A stretch of DNA of 64,000 nt, from contig JAUIRK010000509.1 in NCBI GenBank assembly GCA_030549495.1, positions 1,486,501 through 1,550,500 of the forward strand, in the 5' to 3' direction. Every line of letters begins with the position of its first letter. Position 1 is the stretch's first letter. Shown here piece after piece: positions 1 to 11,100 of this stretch. Origin of the DNA: Nectonema munidae (taxonomy: Eukaryota; Nematomorpha; Nectonematoida; Nectonematidae). The notes under the pieces were generated by a model that worked only from the letters and a program-made list of their open reading frames with translations, searched no databases and was not told the origin of the DNA. Made by a program: the position numbers and the translations under genes.

Positions 1-88
1 AAAGCAGGCTTGATGCGGGATCGAACCTAAGACCTTGAGTTATCGAATCCAGCATCTAACCAACCCTACTCACGTCCCCTCTTTCTCG
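1..88 (-). repeat. tRNA-like SINE fragment, cut by window edge
   Basis: Read on the minus strand this stretch has a clear RNA polymerase III B box (GGTTCGATCCC) preceded by AAGGTCTTA and followed by GCATCAAGCCT. The same block recurs, with changes, near 1600-1660, 2512-2605, 14045-14100 and 27809-27890, so it is a dispersed family. The A box is not clean. Probably a SINE rather than a working tRNA gene, because no cloverleaf can be drawn and the copies differ. Confidence 0.5.
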
Positions 89-605
89 TAGTGAAAGCTA
101 ATTTTAAATCTCAGGACTTGATATAATAATTCGAAGTGAGAGGGACAACTAAAGTAAAAAATAAGCTCAGAAAATTTCCAGATTAATAAGTGTAAAAAAT
201 TTCTTACTCTTTGTTTTAGATAGGGCTAAAAATATATTTGGTAAAGAAGAAATGGTTAAGATTATGCAAAAATGATGCTATCATGGTTTTCTACGAATTG
301 TTATTTTATTAAAATACAATTTGTTGTCTTCAGTTGCGAAATAAAATGGCGTTTTTTTAGCTAATTTTTTCAATTTTTTTATAATTAAAATTTTTAAAAT
401 ATTGTATCCTATATTTTTAAATTTATATTATTTGTGATTATATAATTTAAACATTTGTGGAAAAACGTTGTTTAGTAAGAAAATAGTTTATGAGAAACTG
501 ATTATAAAATTTTAATCTTCGAGATATAACAAAAACAAAGGAAGCACGATATAAAATTTACCTTCCTTGACACAAATTATTTAACATATGTGATAATATT
601 ATTAG

Positions 606-723
606 ACTAGCCGGTCCCGTGGTCGTTTCTCGCTTCGCTCAAAACATAGGATTCTGGGTAATGGGTATATTGAGTTGCTAATTCAAATTCGCTTTGCTCA
701 AAACGACCACGGGACCGGCTAGT
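606..723. repeat. 118-bp element with perfect 23-bp terminal inverted repeats
   Basis: The left arm 606-628 (starting ACTAGCCGGTCCCGTGGTCG) is the exact reverse complement of 701-723. The interior holds two copies of a CGCTTCGCTC/AAAACATAGGAT type motif. It could be a small MITE or the subterminal inverted repeat of a Helitron-like element, since the right end reads CTAG before a T. Related sequence lies at 724-1090, 1590-1980 (inverted) and 46795-46870. Confidence 0.6.
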
Positions 724-1980
724 TTTTTTTTGTTTAGGCTACGCTCGAAACAATGGATTCTTGGTAGTGTGTATTTTGAGTTGCTAATAGTGTTATATGG
801 TGTGGCGGTCAGTTTTTAGCATAGTTGTATCTTTTATGTGTATTTTTCTATTACACCATATAAAAATACACACAAAAGATATTTCAACCAATCAGAATGC
901 TTGTAGAGACACTCACACTCCAGATATATGAACTCATCACACATATAAAAATACCCATAAAACATATAAATAATTTCACACAATAAGAATGCGTCAAATA
1001 CATACATAGACAAAACATATATATAAATAATTTCAACCAATCGGAATATAAATTTTCCGACACAGACTATTTGTTCAGAGTTGGATAGATAATATATAAA
1101 AAATGATATCGCTGAATAATAAAAACTCTAATTTATTATATATAGATTATATTATATATTAAATTTATTTAGATTTCTATTATTTATCTAATTTTTTTTA
1201 CGAATGTTGACTCTGTGAGGATGTATTTGGATGAAAAGAAGCTAAAAGGTTATTACTCTTTCACAATCTATTTCATTAACCGAAAAAATATTTTTTTCTT
1301 TTTGAACAGATTTATTAAAACTATATACTATTTTGTTAATAACTGTGCTAATGTTTTTGTATTTAAGGAGCAGCAGTATATGATACCAAACAAAATCATA
1401 AAACAATCCTCAGCTCTATATTGCCGCTAAAATAAAGATTTTTTATTTTCAAATTTTTCGTAACTGATTTCTCTTTTATTTTTTGTATCGTTCGTTGGTT
1501 GGTTTTTGGGAGGTTGGATATCAAAGCACTTTCAGAGGTAGGGCTATAAGCTGGCATTGTGCTAAGGTTATTAATCACAGTTTTGGGATTTTGTTTTTCA
1601 TAGTCCGGGCTCTCATGGATTGAACCTATGACCTTACAGGCTTACACTGTTAAGGGTTGTCTGTCGCTTATTCTGATTGGTTGAATTTATTTATATGTTG
1701 TGTGTGTATTTTTATATGGTGTAATGAGTAAAAATACAGAGAAAAGTTACAACTATGCTAAAAACAAATAACTCACCACTACACCATTAGCAACTCATCA
1801 GACAATATAAAAAATACACACTACCAATGATCCTATGTTTCGAGAAACAAACACTCTACCAACGATCCTATGTTTCGAGAAAAAAATACTCTACCAATGA
1901 TCCTATGTTTCTAGCGCAGCAAGAAACAAATACTCTACGTCAAGTTAGCAAATGATAGTCTATATATATAATAATTAATT
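724..1980. repeat. Inverted pair of a dispersed repeat upstream of TFIIA
   Basis: The plus strand at about 780-960 and the minus strand at about 1980-1690 share a long block: GAGTTGCTAAT, a GGTGTAGTGGT-like A box, TTTTTAGCATAGTTGTA, ATTACACCATATAAAAATAC and AACCAATCAGAAT. The inverted copy also carries three tandem pieces of about 40 bases containing GATCCTATGTTTCGAG. Nothing codes for a recognisable protein. The 1590-1660 part also contains the B box of the SINE family seen at 1-88. Confidence 0.45.
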
Positions 1981-2127
1981 TTAATATATAAAATTAAATA
2001 AATTTTCATCTAATTCCTTTAATTAAAGTAAAAAATAAAAAATAAATATTTAATATTTATTTAATAATTATTATATTCTTTTTGATCTAATATATAAAAA
2101 TTTATTCATATATAAGGACAATTTTCA

Positions 2128-2148
2128 ATGACAAATCCTAATCCTGTT
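2128..2148 (+). CDS. GTF2A1: TFIIA large subunit exon 1 (start codon)
   Basis: Seven codons, Met-Thr-Asn-Pro-Asn-Pro-Val, followed by the strong donor GTGAGT and a pyrimidine tract. The human protein also has a short Asn-rich leader ending in Val before PKLYR. The exon is tiny, so another first exon cannot be excluded. Confidence 0.7.
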
Positions 2149-5100
2149 GTGAGTTTCTCTTTCACTTTCTTTCTTTCTTTCTTTCTTTTTTTTTCTTTAA
2201 CTTATAATTTACTTTCTTTTCCTCTATATTTTTTTGAATAATAATATTTATTTAAAATATAAAATTTCTAGACAATAATTTTGTTGGTTTTATACAGCCG
2301 TTGTCATGCATGAGGGGGCAAAACTGATACATCACCGGAAGGGGCATGTAAAACGGATATTAATGGGACAGGGACTATAAGGGAGTGTATGCATTTATTC
2401 TCAGAAAAAAATACAAAACCTTAAGGGAAAATTAACATTAAAATTCAGTGTCGTACCTTATAGTGTTTTCATCGACAAATCGCAATTGCGCCGCCTGTAT
2501 CAAACTATGAGCAAAGAAGGCTAAATGCTGGAATGAACCTGAGACCTTTTAGTATAGTAGCAAGTATCTATCTAAGAGGTAGCGTAACTAGCTTTGAAAT
2601 GATTTAAAAGGTTCCTACCATTTTTTTATGCTTACCTGTATGGGCTGCAAGTAAATTTTTTTTATCTGTATAAGAATAAATAATAAATTGTAATATAGTA
2701 AAAAGCATATTTGATAACAGAGTTAGCATTTTCCGTAAAACTTTTTTAAAAAGCCAAAAAATTAAATTATTTAATAAAACAGGTTTTACTCAAAAATATC
2801 TTATGTAAAAAATTGTCCATTCAAACTTTAGTTTTACATTCAACACATCTTTCTAAGTGGCTCACAAACCGACAAAAAATTGTCCCCTGCTATTACTCCA
2901 CTGTATCTAACTACTACGTTGTGTTGGATTAGAAATTTCGTATTTTCAAAGTACTTTTTTTCACACAGTAAAATTTTATCGAAATAAAAAAATACGAAAT
3001 AAGACGTGATCACACATGATAAATGTTTTGTTTGGTGTTTTTATTTTGTGAATAAATGCCTTCATTATTCTTTACTACAATCATTGCATAGTAATCGTAT
3101 CGAACAACATTGCACCCCAAATCACATTAGTTTCACTGAAATAAACAACCTTTTCATGATTCCATTTTTTGATACATAAATTTGACTATTTTCTATTTTC
3201 AAAAAAAAAAACATTCAACACTTTCAAAGTGACCAGGTTTTATCGAAGCACTTATATACTTGGTTGTATTAAAACTTGTCAAAATTGAAAAAATGATTAA
3301 ACAAAAAATTACATAGATGGCGTTAATTTTTATTTTCTGTATGTCAAATTGATACGCCTCTATAATAACTCAATTTTTTTTTGCTATAAAGTTATTTCAA
3401 ATAACTATTTTGAAATTTACTTGGTCGCTCAGGCCCTATGCGGCCATGCGAAATAAAACTATGTTTAATTTCATTACAATTATAAAATTATGTTCAACTT
3501 CATTAAAGAGAAAACTGTTATATATTGTTTGTTTTCAAATAAAGTGTTCCTTTAATATCATATTCTCTTACTAATTTTTGAATAATTCATTACAATTATA
3601 GAGAAATTTAAAATAACATTTATGGATATTTTCTCTCATGACAGATATTTTTTTTATCTAGAAATTCAAAATAAATATACTTGACATGTTAATTAACTTG
3701 AAAATAAAATAAATCTGTTACATTTTTTTCTAAATCAATTCATTTTAAAATTTCCAGTTTAAAACTTTTTACTTTTTCACAAGTGACAAAATATTTAAAA
3801 TTCTGAGTAAATTTAAAAATATTTCAAAATAAAATACAGTTCAAAAATTAAAAATTAAACTTTGACAATTTTTAATGATGTCTTCTATTTTGATTTTACA
3901 AAATGAAGTAGAGCTTAAATTTTAAGGAATAAGAACATAATTAAAAAAATTCCTAAAATTTTTGCTTTGGTAAAAATATGGACTCTAATTGCAAAATAAC
4001 CCCTTTTGTTTTCAATTTGCAAGTTTTTCTACTTTTTTTAATAAAAGTTTTTTAATTTGTTGTGAAATTTAAATAAATGAAACTAGATTATACTTTTTCT
4101 CTAAAAATATAACCGTTAAACGGAATAATTATGTGCTTCCTGTTAATTTAATATCCGGACGGATATCCGGCAAATCTTTTGGGAAATTCTAACCCGGATC
4201 TTTTCAAAGTCTGGAAATCGAGTATCCGGATTTATTGCTATCCGGTATATCCCTACTTAAAAGACTTATTTGTATCTGGTACTAATGATTTAAATCTGTA
4301 TGAGCTTTTATGATGAAAAAATACCATTTTCTAAAAATGAATTTATCTTTTTTGAAAAATGATGAAAGGAAAAATACCTGTAATGTTTTCTAGAAGATAC
4401 ATACTTTCAAAATATTTAAAAAGTTTTAATAAAAATTTAATAATGCTTAAAATTAGCCCCTAAATTTAAAAATTCCCAGTTTGAGAATTCTTAAGTGGGA
4501 TCCCGGGAAAAACTCCAGCACACGTGGCACTGATTTAGTCTTATCTCACTTTACAACTCTATGTAATGTGTATCTATTTTAGCCAAAGCTGTATCGCAGT
4601 ATCATCGATGATGTTGTTAATGGATGCCGTGAAATCTTCTTGGACGAAGGAATTGATGAGCAGGTTTTGCACGAGCTCAAACAAGTCTTTTTTTTTACTT
4701 TTTCATATATTCTCTCCTTAACGCCTCCTTATTTTCCGCATGCCAACTTTTTATGAACGAACCATAAATCGCGTCTTCCCGCTTCGCTATTCTTTATGCT
4801 GCTGTCAATTCTCTCTAACAAAGTGGATATTTCCTTTTATTTTACATGCTTATAATTTTTTTCCTACCCAACTGTTTCTCTTTTTGAAGCTTCACTTGAA
4901 AAGGAATTTATCCTCTCGATTTTTTAACTCTTTGCGTTCCAGACCCCTGTGCCAAGAAATGTTACTCGTCCTTAAATATTTTAAATTCCAATGAAAAAGA
5001 AAGGAGACGGTCTATTAGTCTTCAAAATTCTGGTCTTCAAATAATTGAATCAAAATAGGTGCTTTAATTTTCTTCCAGTGTTCCCCCTTATCAAGAATAT

Positions 5101-8100
5101 GCTAGTTAGGTTTAAAACAAACTCCATTTCCTCAACTTTACATGGCTCAGAATTTTATGGGGGGTTTTACTTCAAAATACGAAATATCGCCTGCTTTTTC
5201 TCGTATCAAATGCGTCGTTATTTTTAAAAGGAATCACTGAAGATTCGTTTTTGAAAAAGAATATTCTCTTATAAACGCCTACTTTTGTTACGAACAAGTT
5301 GGTTGAAATATGTGAAAATTGTTGTGTGCTTTAAATTTTTGTGTCTGTTTTTTTTAATTCAATCTTCCTAGATTTATGAATTAATTTTTTTGTAAAGATG
5401 TGGGAAAATAAGTTGAAATGCTCCAAATCAGTCGACAATATGGTTGAGGAACAAGAACACGTGATTTCAACTCAACTTGCCGTACAACAACAGCAGCAGC
5501 AGCAGCAACAGGTGCATCAACAACATCGTAATGCCTTAACTATCCAATTGATTTTGTACTGAATCATACTATCTATTCACTTTTCACCATATCTTCTTTT
5601 TTTTGATTCAATTTTTGACAGGTTAGAAAGAACATTATTGTAAATAGAACCTTACGTCTAGGTTACTCGTTTCCAACCGTGATCCTATTTCAATTTCATA
5701 ATCATTTTCCCGCTCACCCTAAAACAATACGCATTGCTAATCTTGTCATTTCATGAAAGAGGAAACTTATTGATCCACAGTTCAATAGTAGCCACCGTGA
5801 AAGCCTACACCAGAATCCAAAAGCACCTAAACCTGCGGTTTATGTAGATTTTTCCGAATTTACACCTATTTATCTTAATACTCAATCAGTCTCAAATAAA
5901 TATAACTTCTATTTTATCTGACTAATTACGCCACGGGTTCTAATAATTTTTCCATTATTAAAAGAATTTTTTTACCCCTTACTTTCATACAAATTATTTC
6001 AACACAACAAAAAAGATGTTAGTCATGTATAAAAAAATTTTCCCGTTCTGCATAATATTAAAAATTGAATCAAATGAGCTTCAACTAGTATTGATTCCGG
6101 TGATTTGGTTTTATAACTTAAAACAAAGTGAAATAAAGCAAAATTTTAAGGAGTGAAAACAGAATTACAAAATTAAAATGATGATAAATGCAAAAAGAAA
6201 ACTAAATTTGTTTCTACAACTTAAACGAAGCGGTGCTGTCAGGGAAAGGAAAATCCTCTAAAATGATGGACAAATGAATAAAACACATTTCTTAGACTTA
6301 TAATTTAGTACTTAAATATTTAAGCGCACCACCGAGTTCTCTCACTTCTCAACGTCTTTTTAGTTCGGTAAGTTTGATTTACACTCAAAATCGTAATAAA
6401 CGCAAAACTGAAAACCTCTCGTTTATCATGGAAATGTGCGTAAAAAGTATGGAGATTAGTATTTGCTTTGTTTTAAATAAATGCAACTTGATTATACTTG
6501 TTCTTTAATAACAATAATTAAATCGCTAAACAAAATAATTACGCGTATTCTTCAATCAAATATCCGACCCCATATCGGGTAAATAAGTTCGGATATCCGA
6601 ATCCGGCTTTTTTCCAAAACTTTGACTTTATTGCTATCCGCAACATCCTTAAATATGGGAATCCCTCTTTATTAAAAAACTCTTATTTTTTTGAGCCATT
6701 ATAACTCTACAGATGCAATACAATTATAAATTGTAAACAAAATTTAGCTGAAAACTATAGTGTAGTTTTCAGAGAACGATTATCAAATCGCAAACCCGTA
6801 TAAATTAGTGACTAAAAATATCTCTCGTGTCCAACTTCTTGAGGTTTTGGAAGATACATAATTAAAAAATGTTCTCTTTAATAATGATTGGAAAAGAAGC
6901 TAAATTAACTCAAAATATCAGATAAAAGAGGAAAAGAGAAAGAACTTTATAATTTGTTAGCAGCATTAATTAAGCCATTAACTTCGACTTAAGCGAGGCA
7001 ATTTTCTCCATTTTCTAACAAACCTCATTAAAGTTATTTTGTTAAATCCTGTTGTAAACATCCAGATAACGTGAAAATGCTGGCTCATATTTGTTTAATT
7101 TGAAAGCAGCTCTCGTTCTTCTGTCCAATTTGATAAAGATTTAAAGTGTGAAACAAGAGATGATCAAAAATGTGATACTGGCTATTCCGACTGCTTTCGT
7201 TGATTTAAAATTAACTCGTGACGCGGTTCCACACTTTCGTATTCCATGTTGACAAATATTAGGCTATCAGTAAACTCAATGCACCATATTCAGTTACAAA
7301 TTCAATCTTATTGGACATTTCCTATTTTTCATTGATTTGGTCTTTAAATTTCACAATTTAATTATTAATCGTTTTTGTTCATAAATTTATTTTACCAAAA
7401 GTCAAACATTTTCCCCTGAGCTTGTTTTTTATGAACAAGGAATAAACGCGTCAAATTCTTTATGAGAGTTCTTAGTACGTCACAGTCACGAAAAATGTCC
7501 CATTGACAACATTACTTATTTAGGAATAACACGAATACGTTGTGAAGTTAATTAACACCCAAATAATAATGATGCATCAAGAATGTGCCACTTCAACAAA
7601 GTTTTCTTTTAAACTCTCCATGGACCGCGTGAATTTTTATGTGGACCATTGCGCCTCCACATGCCCGCGTTGGGAAAGCCTGCTTTATGATCTAATGATT
7701 TCTTGCCTTTTTTTAAACAGTTTCTTCTCGTCTTACAAATTTCAACAGATTGACATCGGCAAATCCGGAATATGTGCCGAGAGCGGGTGCTTCTGGCAGC
7801 GTTGTTGTCAGCGCGCTCAGCTTAAATGCCAACCACGCTCTCAGCAAAAGGCCGCCGAATCAAGCACGACTGCTCAACTGCAACAGTGTTGTGCGCACGT
7901 CTGTTCCCAGCAACTGCATTCGCGAGCCATTCCGCCAGCCAATATCAAGTATCAGATGCTTTATATTTGCTTTGTGCTCTGCGTTCAAGTATTGATGGCC
8001 GCGGAAATTCACAGATGCTGCGGTGAGACAGTAAGCGACAAATTTGTCGAAAAGTTCTATTCCTAAGACTTGTCACGAAATGTGTTGACATTTCGTTATT

Positions 8101-11100
8101 TGAAAAGTGTAAATAGCAAAATTTTTTCCTTTTATAATTTTTAAAGCATTTTTCGATTTTAGAAATGATTTATTAATTAAATCAAATTCCTTATTCTTCT
8201 CGTAATGATGAATTACTACCTTCAAAATCTAAAATATCCCAAAATTTTAGACATCGTCCGTCATATATGTTCAGATGAGATTAATGTCAAATATTGAGGT
8301 CGTGTTTCTCCTTTAAGGTTTTTTTAGAAAAAATTTCCGTCAAGAAAACAAACTCATAGCGATATAGAAAAGATAGTACATCGTAGAAGAGATGAAACTT
8401 AGTCATTAAGTTTTATTGGTTCATATTTTTTAGTTTAGCGTTTTTCATGCATGGTCTTCAAAAAGATTTTCAAATTATGGTCTATAATCTTTTTATTTAA
8501 ACCAAAACAGCATTCAAAAACTAAATTTATTGTAAATTATTTTTCTCAAAGATTTTTGGTTTAATTTTTTTTCCAAAACTTTTTACTTATAGACTGAGCT
8601 TTGTTTCTTTACAAGGTATTTGTGTAATTAAAAGAGTTCATTCTTTTATTTTATTCCATTTTTCAGTCTTTTCTATGAGTTGCAGAAACACAACATTATA
8701 CTAAAATGATAAACATTTTAATGCTTCGTTTTTTCAACGTTACGTACTAAAGAAAGTGTCTATGAATTTGTTTTTAGTCTAATAATTATGAATACAACTT
8801 TTCTTAAATTGGATCCTGCTGAAAACGTTTGACTCCAACGACTCCCATTCCCCAATCCTGGCCGTGTTTGTGTAAAGTATTTGACTGTGAATTTGTTTTT
8901 CAAAATTAACTTGAATTACGAGCGAAACTTTAACCAACCCTTTTGTGAATTCTTTAGCAGGAACGCCAAATTCTGCAGATGCCAACTCCATTCCATTTCT
9001 CCCGACCCAATTTAAGGGTCCCACGTCTTGCACTTCCACCTTTTCACAACCTCAAAAAGTCATCCCTTCCATCAATTTGACGCAAAATTCTTCCCACTTT
9101 TCAAATTTGTCTCGAAGAGAAGACAACAACTTTCAAATCGATACCCGTCAAAGTCTAAAAACCGGTAAATCCGCTCTCATATTTTTTAGGCCACCGTCTT
9201 CGTAGAAAAATTAGCGCGCCTCACGTTACCCATACTGTTATAAAATCATCTTTGTAGCATCTTTAAATATTTTCTACATGACCAGGAAACTTGGAATATA
9301 ATATCTGCTTTCAGAAAACTAAGTCTCAATCAAGCTATTACTTAGTTATAATAACAAATATAAATAAATATAATAGCATTATAAGCCTTCAAATTCAATG
9401 GGAATATAATACGTTCCGAGTCCTATGTAGTTTAATTGAGGGACCCAGTTTTCTGAGACTAAGTTTCTTTTTTCTTAATCTAAATATGTCTCAATTAATC
9501 TTAGATAAGGACTTATACGGGTTTGCCTTTTTCAATATCCTTTTTAGAGGACTTGGCCATTTTTCTACAATTTCACACTTCAATAATCGATATGAATTTG
9601 AGACCAAGTATTCCAAACCGACTTTTCCAAAATGGTGTCACCTTTTCCAGCTCTTTCCTCGAATACCACAGTCTTATTGGTTTAGCAGAGACACTGTTGT
9701 TTCTTACTCTTATTCTTAGCGTGCATCATTATTTTTGAAGACAAGCAAAAATACATCATCCAGCTTGATGGAAAGTACGACAGTGACAGCAGTGACGATA
9801 ATACGCCACGACCTTCCCTCAACGAACTGGACGAAGATGATGACGAAGGAAATGACGCAAGTGTCGCGGCTGTCGGCGAAGAGGAGGATGCAGACGAGGG
9901 CAAGAGCAGTTCCTCTCGTTCCAGGAGCCAGGAGGCAGTGAAGACGAGCGCCAAGGGCAGAGGAAAAAAGCAGCGCTTGCAGAGCAAGGAGGGCGCGTCT
10001 GTTGCGCCTGCTCACACAAAGGACGACCTTGCGGAAAAGGACGCTGATGAGCTCGAGGCCGAGGAAAACGCGTCTAAAGTATTGGTTGAAGAAGATCCTC
10101 TGAATTCTGGCGATGACGTTACGGATGAAGAAGTTTGCGAACTATTCGACTCCGATAACCTGATCGTTTGCCAGTTTGAAAAGGTAGGCCAATTTACTCT
10201 TTATCTTGGAAATGGAACTTTTGCTCTTTTCTCTATTTGATCCACACTACAGTTTCGTTACAACTCGTAGCTTTGAAATATAAATATATTCATAGCAGGA
10301 GCGCGCATTTGTGACAGCGGGTCAAGTCAATTTAAATGAGGTTTCAAAAGGGCCGGAAAGATTTTCGGCATATTTTCACTTCATAAATGCAATTTTTGAA
10401 TCCTTAACATTCTCATTGGGTGATTTAGGCAAGAAGATAATTTTGCAAACTCAATTTCCAGTATCAAGTTTTTATATATGCAATTTTTTATAACACTTAA
10501 TATCTTTCACATATAAAATTAAAAATCACCATAATTTGGATATTACGCGCTCAACAATTAAAAAATAAAATTTTTAGACCAAATATTAGAAATATTTATA
10601 CGGGATACTTTACAATTCGCCAAATTTTGTTCACGCCTCCCTCGCAAGACCAAACATAAATTAATCGATTTTACGGCTATTTTCCTCTAGCCTCAATCTC
10701 CATTTGAACAAACATAAGAAAAACCAAAAAAGGAAAAGTGTCCATATTCAATATAATTACTTATTTTAAAATTATTTCCATAGATGGCGTTAATCTAAAA
10801 TACAATTAAATTTTTATAGTCAAAAAGATTTGCCCAAAAATGTACTGATAAAATTTCTGAGTGTTCTCAAAGTATGAGAAAATTTTTTTTTATTAAGCAT
10901 ATTATAACTGAGCAATTTATTCAAGAAATAAACTTCAACTCAAAATCAATAATTTAAAAAATATTTTAGAAAGTTTCAAAAAGTAATATAATGAAATAAA
11001 AACAATATTATGAGGAAAGTATTTATTGAAGCAAGATCGTAATTGTACTTGTTATTTTAAATGATTCGATGATGCATTCAGAAACAGTATATACTACATA

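Noticed and set aside
1-88. Functional tRNA gene at the window start
   Set aside because: Good B box but no cloverleaf, and diverged copies recur in the window, so a SINE is more likely.
7542-8066. 174-codon open frame over TFIIA exon 4, Cys/Gln-rich
   Set aside because: It runs through intron sequence, and its phase does not fit exons 3 and 5; the neighbouring frame does.
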